A stretch of DNA of 57,403 nucleotides from Paracoccus versutus (GCF_000763885.1 NZ_JRKO01000040.1:1-57403), one strand, 5' to 3'; shown: positions 27,890-37,255, counted from the first letter of the stretch. Numbers and translations are program-made. Notes: generated from the letters alone by a model not told the origin.

Positions 27890-29014
27890 ATGGTGAAGAA
27901 GGCGCTGATTACCGGGGTCACGGGTCAGGACGGATCCTACCTGGCCGAGTTCCTGCTGGAAAAGGGCTATGAGGTGCATGGCATCAAGCGCCGCGCCTCG
28001 AGCTTCAACACCCGGCGCGTCGATCACATCTTCCAGGATCCGCACGAGGTCGCGCCGCGCTTCCTGCTGCATTACGGCGACCTGGGCGATGCCTCGAACC
28101 TGACCCGGATCATGGCCGAGGTGCGGCCGGACGAGGTCTATAACCTGGGCGCGCAATCCCATGTCGCGGTCAGCTTCGAGGCGCCGGAATATACCGCCGA
28201 TGTCGATGCGCTGGGGACGCTGCGGCTGCTGGAGGCGATCCGCTTCCTGGGGCTGGAGCGGGCGACGCGGTTCTACCAGGCGTCGAGTTCCGAGCTTTAC
28301 GGGCTGGTGCGCGAGACGCCGCAGACCGAACGCACGCCCTTTCACCCGCGCAGCCCCTATGCCGTGGCCAAGCTCTATGCCTATTGGATCACGGTGAACT
28401 ATCGCGAGGCCTATGGGCTTTTCGCCTGCAACGGCATCCTGTTCAACCACGAGAGCCCGCGCCGCGGCGAGACCTTCGTCACCCGCAAGATCACCCGCGG
28501 GCTGGCCAACCTGGCCCAGGGGATCGGCGGCTGCCTTTATCTGGGCAACCTGGACGCGCTGCGCGACTGGGGCCATGCCCGCGACTACGTGCGCATGCAA
28601 TGGCTGATGCTGCAAAGCGATGCACCCGACGATTACGTCATCGCCACCGGCGAGCAGCATTCCGTGCGCCAGTTCCTGACCTGGGCCGCCGCGGAGCTGG
28701 GCATCGCGCTGGAATTTCGCGGCTCGGGCCTCGAGGAATTCGCCCTGGTCGCCTCGGTCGCGGGCGAGCGGGCGCCGGCCTTGCGTCCCGGCGACGTGGT
28801 GATGCGGGTCGATCCGCGGTATTTCCGCCCGGCCGAGGTGGCCAGCCTGCTGGGCGATGCCGGCAAGGCGCATCGCCGGCTGGGCTGGCGCCCCCGGACC
28901 GGGCTGCGCGAGATGATCGCCGAGATGGTCGCCGCCGACCTGCGGGCGGCGCGGCAGCATGCGCTGCTCCGGCGGCATGGGCTGGGTCCGGCCGTCGCGG
29001 GAGAGGTGGGATAG
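27890..29014 (+). CDS. gmd: GDP-mannose 4,6-dehydratase
   Basis: 374 residues. Rossmann motif [14 protein letters not shown] near residue 10 (GxxGxxG type), the [10 protein letters not shown] region, the catalytic YxxxK in [12 protein letters not shown], and [17 protein letters not shown], both diagnostic for GMD. It converts GDP-D-mannose to GDP-4-keto-6-deoxy-D-mannose, the branch point for fucose, rhamnose, perosamine and colitose. ATG 27890 has only a weak GTGGGCGG site 3 nt upstream. It abuts the next gene directly (TAG then ATG). It opens the surface-glycan locus at 27.9-37.1 kb. Confidence 0.94.
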   Translation: MVKKALITGVTGQDGSYLAEFLLEKGYEVHGIKRRASSFNTRRVDHIFQDPHEVAPRFLLHYGDLGDASNLTRIMAEVRPDEVYNLGAQSHVAVSFEAPEYTADVDALGTLRLLEAIRFLGLERATRFYQASSSELYGLVRETPQTERTPFHPRSPYAVAKLYAYWITVNYREAYGLFACNGILFNHESPRRGETFVTRKITRGLANLAQGIGGCLYLGNLDALRDWGHARDYVRMQWLMLQSDAPDDYVIATGEQHSVRQFLTWAAAELGIALEFRGSGLEEFALVASVAGERAPALRPGDVVMRVDPRYFRPAEVASLLGDAGKAHRRLGWRPRTGLREMIAEMVAADLRAARQHALLRRHGLGPAVAGEVG

Positions 29015-29938
29015 ATGGCGCGGCTCTTCGTCACCGGCGGCCATGGCATGGTGGGGTCGAACCTGCGCGCCCATCCCGGCATCGCCGCCTGGCAGGTGCT
29101 GGCGCCTGCCCGCGCCGAGCTGGACCTGTGCGACGCGGTCGCGCTGCGGGACTGGCTGGCGCGGCATCGTCCCGACGCCGTGGTCCATGCCGCGGGCGTC
29201 GTCGGCGGCATCCAGGCCAACATGGCCGAGCCGTTGCGGTATCTGGCCGAGAACGCCCGCATCGGGCTGAACCTGATCACCGCCTGCCGCGAGATCGGCG
29301 TTCCGGTGCTGCTGAACCTGAGTTCGAGCTGCGTCTATCCGCGCGACCTGCACCGCGACCTGGCCGAGGAACAGATCCTGACCGGCCCGCTCGAGCCCAG
29401 CAACGAGGGCTATGCCCTGGCCAAGATCATGGCGATGCGGCTGGTGGACCATGCCTGCCGCGAGAACCCCGCCTTGCAATGGCGCACGCTGATCCCCTGC
29501 AACCTCTACGGCCCCTTCGACACGTTCGACCCAGGGCGGTCGCATCTGCTGCCGGCGATCATCCACAAGATCCACCGCGCCAGGATCGAGGGCCGCGACC
29601 GGGTCGAGATCTGGGGCGACGGCCAGGCCCGGCGCGAGTTCATGCATGCGAGCGACCTGGCGGATGCGATCCTGCGCGCGCTGGCCGATCCCTCGGCCGT
29701 GCCGGCGGTGATGAACGTCGGGCCGGGGGTGGATCACGCGATCGAGGATTATTACCGCCTCGTGGCCGGGGTGGTGGGCTGGCAGGGCCGCTTTGTCCAC
29801 GACCTGGGCAAGCCCGTGGGCATGCGGCGCAAGCTTCTGTCCGTGGCGCGGCAGGCGGCCTGGGGCTGGGCGCCGCGGATCGGCCTGGCCGAGGGCGTCG
29901 CCGCCACCTATGCCTGGTATCTGGAGCAGCAGCCATGA
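29015..29938 (+). CDS. GDP-fucose-synthase/ColC-like epimerase-reductase
   Basis: 307 residues of the extended SDR family. Rossmann motif VTGGHGMVGSNLR at residues 6-18, AGVVGGIQANMAEP, the catalytic serine in NLSSSCVYP, Tyr-Lys in EGYALAKIMAMRL, and CNLYGPFDTFDPGRSHLLPAII, with the conserved histidine. This group includes Fcl (GDP-L-fucose synthase) and ColC (GDP-L-colitose synthase), both performing C3/C5 or C5 epimerisation and C4 reduction with NADPH. The gene begins at the base after the gmd stop and overlaps colD by 4 nt. The ColD neighbour favours ColC activity; sequence alone does not settle it. Confidence 0.85.
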   Translation: MARLFVTGGHGMVGSNLRAHPGIAAWQVLAPARAELDLCDAVALRDWLARHRPDAVVHAAGVVGGIQANMAEPLRYLAENARIGLNLITACREIGVPVLLNLSSSCVYPRDLHRDLAEEQILTGPLEPSNEGYALAKIMAMRLVDHACRENPALQWRTLIPCNLYGPFDTFDPGRSHLLPAIIHKIHRARIEGRDRVEIWGDGQARREFMHASDLADAILRALADPSAVPAVMNVGPGVDHAIEDYYRLVAGVVGWQGRFVHDLGKPVGMRRKLLSVARQAAWGWAPRIGLAEGVAATYAWYLEQQP

Positions 29939-31104
29939 ACCGCTTTCCCCTGGCAAGCTCCAGCTGGGACGAAGCCGAGCGGGACGCCCTGCAGCGGGTG
30001 ATCGCCTCGGACCGCTTTACCATGGGCCCCGAGGTCGCGGCCTTCGAGGCCGAGTTCGCCCGCTTCGCCGGCAGCCGCCATGCGGTGATGGTCAATTCGG
30101 GCTCATCGGCCAATCTCGCCATGGTGGCCGCGCTGCGCTACCGGCAAGACCCGGCATCGCGGCTGATGCAGGGCGACCAGGTGATCGTGCCGGCGGTGTC
30201 CTGGTCCACCAGCTTCTTTCCGCTGCACCAATACGGGCTGCACCTGAAATTCGTGGACATCGACCGCGAGACGCTGAACTACGACCTTGCCGCGCTGGCC
30301 GCGGCCATCGACGACCGGACCCGCGCCGTCATGGCGGTGAACCTGCTGGGCAATCCCAACGATTTCGACGCGATCCGTTCGCTGATCGGCACCCGCCGCA
30401 TCCTGCTGATCGAGGATAATTGCGAATCCATGGGCGCGACCTTCGCCGGGCGCCAGGCCGGCACCTTCGGGGTGATGGGGACGTTCTCGACTTTCTTCTC
30501 GCACCACATCTCGACCATGGAGGGCGGGCTGGTCGTCACCAACGACGAAGAGCTTTACCACATCCTGCTGGCGCTGCGGGCGCATGGCTGGACGCGCGAC
30601 CTGCCCAGATGGAACCGCGTGACCGGCGAGAAGGGCGAGGATCCCTTCGAGGAAAGCTTTCGCTTCGTCCTGCCCGGCTACAACCTGCGCCCGCTGGAGA
30701 TGTCGGGCGCCCTGGGCCGGGCGCAGCTGGAAAAGCTGCCGCGGCTGGTCGCGGCGCGGCGCGAGAACGGCGCGCGCTGGGTCGAGGCGATGGCCGATCA
30801 CCCGCTGTTCCGCATCCAGCGCGAGATCGGCGAAAGCAGCTGGTTCGGCTTTGCGCTGGTGCTGCGCCCCGAATGCAGGCTCGGCCGGCGCGAGGTCCTG
30901 GCAGGGCTCGGCGCGCTGGGATTCGAGACCCGGCCCATCGTCAGCGGCAATTTCACCGGCAATCCCGTGCTGCGGCTGATGGACCACAGCCTGCACGGGC
31001 CGATGACCCATGCGGACGAGATCGACCGCAACGGCTTTTTCATCGGCAACCACCCCCATGACATGCGGGACGCGATCCGAATCCTGGCCCGATTCCGCGG
31101 CTGA
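29935..31104 (+). CDS. colD: GDP-4-keto-6-deoxymannose 3-dehydratase (ColD-like)
   Basis: 389 residues of the DegT/DnrJ/EryC1/StrS aminotransferase fold. Where aminotransferases have the PLP-binding lysine, this protein has histidine: [15 protein letters not shown] (first His is residue 190), the ColD signature, where a histidine removes the C3 hydroxyl. Other ColD-like blocks are [11 protein letters not shown] at the start, [44 protein letters not shown] and [10 protein letters not shown]. ColD needs PMP and glutamate to give GDP-4-keto-3,6-dideoxymannose. The ATGA overlap with the reductase gene indicates coupling. Confidence 0.9.
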   Translation: MNRFPLASSSWDEAERDALQRVIASDRFTMGPEVAAFEAEFARFAGSRHAVMVNSGSSANLAMVAALRYRQDPASRLMQGDQVIVPAVSWSTSFFPLHQYGLHLKFVDIDRETLNYDLAALAAAIDDRTRAVMAVNLLGNPNDFDAIRSLIGTRRILLIEDNCESMGATFAGRQAGTFGVMGTFSTFFSHHISTMEGGLVVTNDEELYHILLALRAHGWTRDLPRWNRVTGEKGEDPFEESFRFVLPGYNLRPLEMSGALGRAQLEKLPRLVAARRENGARWVEAMADHPLFRIQREIGESSWFGFALVLRPECRLGRREVLAGLGALGFETRPIVSGNFTGNPVLRLMDHSLHGPMTHADEIDRNGFFIGNHPHDMRDAIRILARFRG

Positions 31105-31172
31105 GCGGCTGGCCGCTGGACTTGCCGGCCCGGCTTGGTCAGGATCGGCGCCGGGGTTTCGGGTGGGCGGTC

Positions 31173-32339
31173 ATGGGTGCAGTCTGGACAAGGCGGATCG
31201 GCGCGGCGGTCCTGGTCGTCGCCCTGGGCGCGGGGGCCGCTTTCCTGGCCTGGCCCGAACCGCCGCGCCCGGCGACGCCGGTGCCGGCGCTGAGCCTGGC
31301 CGGGGACGCGGGATTCCAGGCGGAACTCGGCCCACCGCGGCCCGGATGGACCGCCCTGCCCGCCCAGGCGACGGGGCGCGCGGCCGCTGATCCCTCGGGC
31401 CTGGGCTATCGCCATGAATGGCCGGGCTTTCACGCCTCGGCGCGGTTTCAGGGCACCGGGATCGTGCTGCGATTCGACGATGCGCTCAATCGCTGGCGCG
31501 TGACGCTGGACGGCAAGGCGGTCGAGGTCTCGCGCCCCGGCCGGCAGGATCTGCATATCCGCGGCCTTGCGCCCGGCCCGCATCAGATCCGCGCCGAGAA
31601 GATCAGCGAATCGAGCGGCCCGGCGCTTTTCGGCGGCTTCTTCCTGGACGATTCGGCCCAGGCGCTGCCGCCGCCCGATCCGGCGCCGCGGCTGATCGAG
31701 TTCATCGGCGATTCCGACACCGTCGGCTTTGCCAATACCGCCAGCCGCCGCGATTGCGAGGCTGAGGAGATCTATGCCGCGACCGACACCAGCCGCAGCT
31801 TCGGCCCGCAGGTCGCGGCGGCGCTGGGTGCGGATTACCGCATCGTCGCGCGCTCGGGCATCGGGCTTTTGCGCAACTACGGCGGCGCCGAGCCCGACCG
31901 CACCATGGACCGGCTTTATCCCCTGGCCCTGCCGGGACAGCCGGATGCGCCGGCCCTGCCGGAGCGCAAGGCGGACATCGTCGTCATCGGGCTGGGCTCG
32001 AACGTGTTCGGCTCGGAACTCGCCCCCGGCGAACGCTGGAGCGACAAGGGCCAGCTGCGCCACGAGTTCGGCCCGGCGCTGGCCGATTTCGCCGCCGCCC
32101 GCGCGCAGGAAAACCCCGGCGCGACCCTGGTGCTGCTGGCCTTCGGCGAATACGGGCCCGAACTGGTCGAGGCGCATCGGACCGCCTCGGCTCTGCTGGA
32201 CGGCCGGGGCCTGGCCAATCGCCTGGTCGTCCTGGGCGATCCGCGGCGCAACGCCTGCCTGTGGCACCCCTCGGCCGAGGATCACGCGATGATCGCGCAG
32301 GCGCTGGTCGCGGCGCTGAAAGGGCCGGGTCCGAACTGA
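31173..32339 (+). CDS. SGNH-type esterase, CE2-like, membrane-anchored or secreted
   Basis: 388 residues. The N-terminus (RRIGAAVLVVALGAGAAFLAW) is a signal peptide or anchor. Then a beta-rich region (about 80-175; GIVLRFDDALNRWRVTLDG) like the CE2 jelly-roll domain, and an SGNH hydrolase domain starting IEFIGDSDTVGFAN, with the catalytic serine in GDSD, and ending with a WHPSAEDH block holding the Asp/His pair. CE2 enzymes remove O-acetyl groups from polysaccharides. ATG 31173 has only a weak site; a TTG at 31122 is the upstream alternative. It follows colD by 68 nt in the same direction. Likely trims or reshapes the surface glycan. Confidence 0.72.
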   Translation: MGAVWTRRIGAAVLVVALGAGAAFLAWPEPPRPATPVPALSLAGDAGFQAELGPPRPGWTALPAQATGRAAADPSGLGYRHEWPGFHASARFQGTGIVLRFDDALNRWRVTLDGKAVEVSRPGRQDLHIRGLAPGPHQIRAEKISESSGPALFGGFFLDDSAQALPPPDPAPRLIEFIGDSDTVGFANTASRRDCEAEEIYAATDTSRSFGPQVAAALGADYRIVARSGIGLLRNYGGAEPDRTMDRLYPLALPGQPDAPALPERKADIVVIGLGSNVFGSELAPGERWSDKGQLRHEFGPALADFAAARAQENPGATLVLLAFGEYGPELVEAHRTASALLDGRGLANRLVVLGDPRRNACLWHPSAEDHAMIAQALVAALKGPGPN

Positions 32340-32412
32340 ACGGCGCATTCTGTCTCTTGCGCCCGCCGCCGCGCGACCGCACACTCCTCCCGACCCTGCC
32401 AGCCGAGCCGCC

Positions 32413-33465
32413 ATGCATTCCCTCAGACCGACCCATAACCGCCTGCGCCGCCTTGCCGGCCTGGGCCCCGCGGATTTCTTTGCCACCGCCGTCGAGCGAT
32501 GGGAGATCTGCCCGGCCGAGGTGGGCGAGGTCATGCCGGGCATCTGGCTGCCCGACCAGGTCGAGCATATCTCGCGCACCGAGTTCGGTTCCCTGCCCAA
32601 CATCCTTGAACAGATGCAGGGCAATCCGGCCGAGCAGATTCCGCCCACCCTGGGCTATCGCTTCCGCGACGTGGATTTCGTCGATGGCGTGCTGCATGCG
32701 CGCGGGGCCGAACGCCACCTGCGCCAGCACAAGCGCTCGGGCCTGGGCTATGCCCGGCCGCGCGAAAACCTGACGGGGGCGCTTTACGAAAGCTGGATCG
32801 GCAACCGCTGGTTCGGCAACTGGCTGCTGAACGACTGCCTTGCCTATCGCCTGGCCGAAGAGGCGGGGGCGCCGGTGACCTCCGCCCCGCTGCGCGGCGG
32901 CCATATCGCGCGCTACGAGGAATTGCTGGGCATGGCGCCCCGGCGCATCGGCGACGTGCATTTCGACGAGTTGGTCCTGTTCGACGACCTGCAAAGCAAC
33001 AGCCACCGCCGCGGCCGCGCGCAGCGCAACCGCGCGCTGGTCCTTCAGGGGCGGGCGCTGGAGCCCCTGCCCGGCGTCTTCATCTTCCGCGGCGCCAGCG
33101 GCGATGCCCGCATCCTGGAGAACGAGGCCGAGATCGCCGAGCGGCTCGAGGTCGAATACGGCTTTCGCACGCTCTACATCGACCGCCACAACGCCGACGA
33201 ACTGGCCCAGGCTGCCGGCGCGGCGCGGATCGTGGCGGGGGTCGAGGGCAGCCAGCTTGCCCATGGCGTCATCGCCATGGCGCCGGGCGGCACGGTGCTG
33301 ACCCTGCAGCCGGCGGACCGGGTGACGACCTCGCTCAAGCTGCTGACGGATTGCTGGCAGCAGCATTACGCCATGGTGGTGGGGTCGGGCACCGCCCGCG
33401 GCTACCGGGTGGAATGGGACCAGATCCGGCGCACGCTCGACCTGATCGCGGCGCAAACCGCCTGA
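32413..33465 (+). CDS. GT61-family glycosyltransferase (DUF563)
   Basis: 350 residues. The C-terminal catalytic region has the GT61-like pattern: KRSGLGYARPRENLTG early, LVLFDDLQSN, PGVFIFRGASGDARILENEAEI, and IVAGVEGSQLAHGVIAMAPGGTVLTL, which corresponds to the family's VxGxxL-H-N/P-x-G segment. No signal peptide is apparent. GT61 includes beta-1,2-xylosyltransferases and bacterial polysaccharide transferases; the donor cannot be told. ATG 32413 is the conserved-looking start after a 73-nt gap. Probably transfers a sugar in the glycan made by this locus. Confidence 0.75.
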   Translation: MHSLRPTHNRLRRLAGLGPADFFATAVERWEICPAEVGEVMPGIWLPDQVEHISRTEFGSLPNILEQMQGNPAEQIPPTLGYRFRDVDFVDGVLHARGAERHLRQHKRSGLGYARPRENLTGALYESWIGNRWFGNWLLNDCLAYRLAEEAGAPVTSAPLRGGHIARYEELLGMAPRRIGDVHFDELVLFDDLQSNSHRRGRAQRNRALVLQGRALEPLPGVFIFRGASGDARILENEAEIAERLEVEYGFRTLYIDRHNADELAQAAGAARIVAGVEGSQLAHGVIAMAPGGTVLTLQPADRVTTSLKLLTDCWQQHYAMVVGSGTARGYRVEWDQIRRTLDLIAAQTA

Positions 33466-33559
33466 AACCCGTCCTAACAGTCAGGTTGAGTTTGCCGCGA
33501 GACATCGGAATATGGGGGCGGGCGAGCTTTATTTCCCGCCGAAGTGATTAAGCAAGTGC

Positions 33560-34102
33560 ATGGTGATGTTCGAAACTCTCCGGGATGACTACAAAAGACA
33601 CGGCCGTTCGCTGACCGAGCCCGCCTTCGTCTCGCTAGCCGTCTATCGCTATGGCCGCTGGGCCATCGGGCTGAAGAACCCGCTGCTGCGCTGGCTGGCC
33701 GGCAAGCCCTATGCGCTGATGCGGATCCTGATCCTGAACGTGACCAAGGTCTGGATCCCGCCGCAGGTGCGGCTGGGGCGCGACTTCCACATCATCCATG
33801 CCGAGGGCTCGCTGTCGATCCATCCCGACGTGGTGATCGGCGACCGCTGCGGGGTGATGCACAACGTCACCATCGGCACCAACATGGGCCCCGGCGCGCC
33901 GGTGATCGGCGATGATGTGTTCATCGGGGTGAATTCCTGCGTGCTGGGGCCGATCACCATCGGCGACCGGGTGCGGATCGGCGCCAATACCGCGGTGACG
34001 ACCAACGTGCCGCCGGATTCGGTGGTCATCGGCTCGCCCGCCAAGATCTATCCCAGCCTGCCGATCTTTGCCGCCAAGAAGAAGGCCCCCGAGCATGAGT
34101 GA
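33560..34102 (+). CDS. Hexapeptide-repeat (LbH) acetyltransferase, CysE-like
   Basis: 180 residues. An N-terminal helical portion (YKRHGRSLTEPAFVSLAVYR) and a C-terminal left-handed beta-helix with repeats like HPDVVIGDRCGVMHNVTIG, VIGDDVFIGVNS and TIGDRVRIGANT. The HAEG motif (FHIIHAEG) holds the catalytic histidine seen in serine/sugar O-acetyltransferases. It overlaps the AMP-ligase gene by 8 nt. This suggests acetylation of a substrate made by the same cassette, or of the glycan. ATG 33560 and ATG 33566 are both possible; the Shine-Dalgarno is weak. Confidence 0.8.
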   Translation: MVMFETLRDDYKRHGRSLTEPAFVSLAVYRYGRWAIGLKNPLLRWLAGKPYALMRILILNVTKVWIPPQVRLGRDFHIIHAEGSLSIHPDVVIGDRCGVMHNVTIGTNMGPGAPVIGDDVFIGVNSCVLGPITIGDRVRIGANTAVTTNVPPDSVVIGSPAKIYPSLPIFAAKKKAPEHE

Positions 34103-35666
34103 CGATTTCGACCGCAGCATGTGGCGCCTTCTGGCCGACAACCTGCCCGCCCGCGCCGACAAGATCGCCGCGGTGGACCAGGGCCGCTCGGTCAGCTACG
34201 CCGAACTCGCGGCCGAGGCGGGGCGCGTGGCCGACTGGCTGGTCGGGCGCGGCATCCGCCCCGGCGACCGGGTGATCGTGCATCTGCGCAAGGGCATCGA
34301 CGAGGTCGCGGCCATGTTCGGCGCCTGGAAGATGGGCGCCGTGGTCATCAACGTGAACATCCGCTGGACGCCCGCGCAGCTGGCCTATGTCGCCCGCGAC
34401 AGCCGGGCGCGCGCGGCGATCCTGCCCCGCAACGCGCTGGAGGCGCTGGTGGGCGAACATGCCTTGCCCGAGGGCACGGCCTATCTTGTTCAGGGCAAGG
34501 CCGAGGGCCTTGTCCAGGGCGCGGACCCCTGGGGGGCGCTTGGCGCCGACCGGGCTTCCGCGCCCGACGAATCCGACCCGCGCGGGTTGGCGATGATCAT
34601 CTACACCTCGGGCTCGACCGGCGCGCCCAAGGGGGTGATGCTCAGCCATCGCAACATCCGCGTGGGCGCCATCTCGGTCGCGGACTACCTGGGGCTGGAC
34701 GAAAGCGACCGGCTGCTTTCGGTGCTGCCCTACAGTTTCGACGCCGGGCTGAACCAGCTGACCACCATGCTGCTGACCGGCGGGACGGTGGTCCACCAGC
34801 CGCTGACCATGCCGGCCGAGATCATCCGCATGGCCAAGGCCGAATCGGTGACGGGGATCGCCGGGGTGCCGCCCTTGTGGAACCAGATCGTGCGGCTGCT
34901 GGTGGACCGGCCGACCGAACTGCCGGCGCTGCGGCGCATCACCAACACCGGCGGCAAGATCCCCCCGAACATCCTGGAACTGCTGCCGCAGGTGTTTCCG
35001 GGCGTCGACATCTACCTGATGTATGGGCTGACCGAGGCGTTCCGCTCGACCTATCTGCCGCCGGCGAAATTCGCGGCCAAGATGGGCTCGATCGGCCGGC
35101 AGATCCCGAATGCGCAGGTCTTTGCCATCAAGCATGGCGAGGGCATCGCCGGCCCCGGCGAACAGGGCGAGCTGGTCCATGCCGGGCCGCTGGTCAGCAT
35201 GGGCTATTGGGAAAAGCCCGAGGTGACGGCGCAGAAGATCCGCCCCTGCCCCGAGCTTGCGCACCTGCTGGGCGACGAGCCGGTGGTCTGGTCGGGCGAC
35301 CTGGTGCGCGTGGACGAGGACGGCGACCTGTGGTTCGTCAGCCGCATGGACGAGATGATCAAGACCCTGGGCTTCCGCCTGTCGCCGACCGAGGTCGAGG
35401 ATGCGATCTCGCAAAGCGGGCTTGTCACCGACGTGGTGGCCTTCGGGGTCGAGGATGCCGACCTGGGCCAGGCGGTTCACGCGGTCGTGACCTATCTGCC
35501 GCAGGGCGACGAGGTCGCGCTGGCCGCGCATTGCGCCCGCGCCATGCCCCATTACATGCGTCCCCAGCGCTATCATTCCTGGCAAGGCGCCATGCCGCGG
35601 ACCGCCAGCGGCAAGCTGGACCGCCCCGCCATCATCTCGGCCGCCAGGGCCGCATCGCAGAACTGA
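34095..35666 (+). CDS. AMP-forming acyl/amino-acid ligase, exosortase-A-associated type
   Basis: 523 residues of the ANL adenylating superfamily. The phosphate-binding loop is TSGSTGAPKG at 171-180, the A5-like motif is MYGLTEAFRSTY, the WSGDLV aspartate follows, then DEMIKTLGFRLSPTEVEDAI (hinge/A8), and PRTASGKLDR with the catalytic lysine near 507. Length and context match the acyl-CoA-ligase-like proteins found next to PLP decarboxylases in exosortase-A gene sets. Likely activates a carboxylate (fatty or amino acid) and loads the ACP encoded next. ATG 34095 overlaps the acetyltransferase gene. Confidence 0.85.
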   Translation: MSDDFDRSMWRLLADNLPARADKIAAVDQGRSVSYAELAAEAGRVADWLVGRGIRPGDRVIVHLRKGIDEVAAMFGAWKMGAVVINVNIRWTPAQLAYVARDSRARAAILPRNALEALVGEHALPEGTAYLVQGKAEGLVQGADPWGALGADRASAPDESDPRGLAMIIYTSGSTGAPKGVMLSHRNIRVGAISVADYLGLDESDRLLSVLPYSFDAGLNQLTTMLLTGGTVVHQPLTMPAEIIRMAKAESVTGIAGVPPLWNQIVRLLVDRPTELPALRRITNTGGKIPPNILELLPQVFPGVDIYLMYGLTEAFRSTYLPPAKFAAKMGSIGRQIPNAQVFAIKHGEGIAGPGEQGELVHAGPLVSMGYWEKPEVTAQKIRPCPELAHLLGDEPVVWSGDLVRVDEDGDLWFVSRMDEMIKTLGFRLSPTEVEDAISQSGLVTDVVAFGVEDADLGQAVHAVVTYLPQGDEVALAAHCARAMPHYMRPQRYHSWQGAMPRTASGKLDRPAIISAARAASQN

Positions 35667-35685
35667 CCAGAAAGGCATTGAATCC

Positions 35686-35922
35686 ATGAGCCTGAGCAAG
35701 GACGAACTGTTCCGCTATATCCGCGCCGAACTGAACATCGACACGCCGCTGGACGGCGATACCGAGCTTTTCTCGACCGGGATGCTGGATTCGGTGGCGA
35801 TGGTCGGGCTGATCTCCTTCGTCGAGCAGCATGCTGGGGTGCGGGTGCAGCCGGGCGACGTGACGCTGGAGAATTTCGACACGGTGGACGCCATCCTGGC
35901 CTATGTGCAGACCCTTGACTGA
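35686..35922 (+). CDS. Acyl carrier protein
   Basis: 78 residues; a four-helix acidic ACP/PCP domain with the phosphopantetheine serine at residue 36 in FSTGMLDSVAMVGL, the typical G-x-x-D-S motif. It has no N- or C-terminal partner domain, so it is a discrete carrier. It lies 19 nt after the ligase gene and overlaps the decarboxylase frame. The predicted function is to carry the acyl or aminoacyl group activated by the ligase while the decarboxylase or acetyltransferase acts. It is not the fatty-acid AcpP, as it lies outside any fab cluster. Confidence 0.88.
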   Translation: MSLSKDELFRYIRAELNIDTPLDGDTELFSTGMLDSVAMVGLISFVEQHAGVRVQPGDVTLENFDTVDAILAYVQTLD

Positions 35923-37141
35923 CCTCGACCGCCACCTGTCCGAGGCCGCGGCGCGCTTCGGCACGCCCTGCTATGTCTATGCCACCGACCTGGTCGAGGA
36001 ACGGCTGGCGCATCTGCGCGCGCATCTGGGGCGCTGGTTCGCCGTCAGCTTCGCGGTCAAGAGCAATCCGAACCCCGCGCTGCTGGGCTGGATGCGGGAC
36101 CGGCTGGACTGCCTCGACATCTCCTCGGGGGGCGAGCTGGCGCTGGCGCGCGAGGCGGGCTGGGATGCGGGCCGGATCAGCTTCACCGGCCCGGCCAAGC
36201 GCGAGGCGGAGCTGCGCGCCGCCACCCAGGCGGGCCTGGGCGAGCTGGTGCTGGAAAGCCTGCGCGAGGCGCGGCTGGCCGATGCCGTCGCGGCCGAGCT
36301 GGGCCTCGTCCAGCCGGTGCTGGTCCGCCTGGCGCCCTCGCGCGTGCCCAAGGGTTTCGGCGACCAGATGGCCGGCCGGCCCAGCCCCTTCGGCGTCGAT
36401 GTCGAGGACGCGGCCGAGATCCTGCCGCAGATCGCCGCCCTGCCGAACCTGCGCGTCATCGGGCTGCACATCTATTCCGGCACGCAATGCCTCAAGCCCG
36501 AGGCGATCTGCGAGAACTGGCGCATCTTCATGCAGGTCTTTTCCGAGACCTGCGCCGCGTTGGACCTGCGCCCGGAAAAGCTGATCTTCGGCGCCGGGCT
36601 CGGCATCCCCTATCACCCCGGCGACGGTGCGCTGGACCTTGCCGCCATCGCCGCCGAGATCGGCCCCGAACTCGACGCCTTCGCCGCGCGCTTTCCCGCG
36701 ACGCGGCTGGTGCTGGAGCTGGGCCGCTACCTGGTCGGGCCGGCGGGCTGGTTCGTGACCCGCGTCGTCTCGGTCAAGCAGTCGCGCGGCAGCCGAATCG
36801 CCATCTGCGACGGCGGGCTGAACGCCAACCTGGCGGCCTCGGGCAATTTCGGCATGGTGCTGCGGCGCAATTACGTCATGCACCGCGTCGGCGGCGACGA
36901 GGGCTGCACCCGCCCCGAGGAAAGGCAGGACATATCCGGCCCGCTCTGCACCTCGATCGACAAGCTGGGCGGCGGCGTCGCCCTGCCCAGGCTGGAGGAA
37001 GGCGACCTGATCGCCATCCATGCCTGCGGCGCCTATGGGCCGACTGCCAGCCCGCTGCATTTCATCAGCCATCCCATGCCGGCCGAGGTGCTGCTGACCG
37101 GCGGGCAGATGCGCGACGCGACCCGGATCCGCGGCGGCTGA
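35903..37141 (+). CDS. Fold-type III PLP-dependent decarboxylase (ornithine/diaminopimelate class), exosortase-A-associated type
   Basis: 412 residues with the alanine-racemase-like TIM barrel and C-terminal beta domain. The PLP lysine is in AVSFAVKSNPNP (residue 53 from ATG 35903). HIYSGTQ (His-x-x-Ser-Gly), the glycine loop FGAGLGIPYHPGD, and GPLCTSIDKLGG plus CGAYG complete the active site. It resembles decarboxylases found beside the AMP ligase and ACP in exosortase-A sets. It may decarboxylate an amino acid, free or ACP-bound. ATG 35903 overlaps the ACP gene by 20 nt; TTG 35915 is an alternative. Last gene of the glycan locus. Confidence 0.82.
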   Translation: MCRPLTDLDRHLSEAAARFGTPCYVYATDLVEERLAHLRAHLGRWFAVSFAVKSNPNPALLGWMRDRLDCLDISSGGELALAREAGWDAGRISFTGPAKREAELRAATQAGLGELVLESLREARLADAVAAELGLVQPVLVRLAPSRVPKGFGDQMAGRPSPFGVDVEDAAEILPQIAALPNLRVIGLHIYSGTQCLKPEAICENWRIFMQVFSETCAALDLRPEKLIFGAGLGIPYHPGDGALDLAAIAAEIGPELDAFAARFPATRLVLELGRYLVGPAGWFVTRVVSVKQSRGSRIAICDGGLNANLAASGNFGMVLRRNYVMHRVGGDEGCTRPEERQDISGPLCTSIDKLGGGVALPRLEEGDLIAIHACGAYGPTASPLHFISHPMPAEVLLTGGQMRDATRIRGG

Positions 37142-37225
37142 GGCCCGGCCGCCGCCCCATTTCCGGGCAAGCGATAAAATATTTCTGATCTTGGATTTTT
37201 GCGTCGTTTTTATCGACCGGGTCGG

Positions 37226-37255
37226 TTGTGTTTTCCGCGGCTGCGCGTCTATTAT
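37226..37255 (+). promoter_or_regulatory. Candidate promoter of the mrp operon
   Basis: TTGTGT (37226-37231), 18 nt, TATTAT (37250-37255), 33 nt before the mrpA start. The preceding 37165-37220 stretch is the most AT-rich part of the region. Boxes are imperfect, so the assignment is tentative. Confidence 0.35.

Noticed and set aside
37131..37155. GC-rich hairpin at the decarboxylase stop as an intrinsic terminator
   Set aside because: The stem includes the stop-codon region, the loop is 9 nt and no T-run follows; too weak to call.
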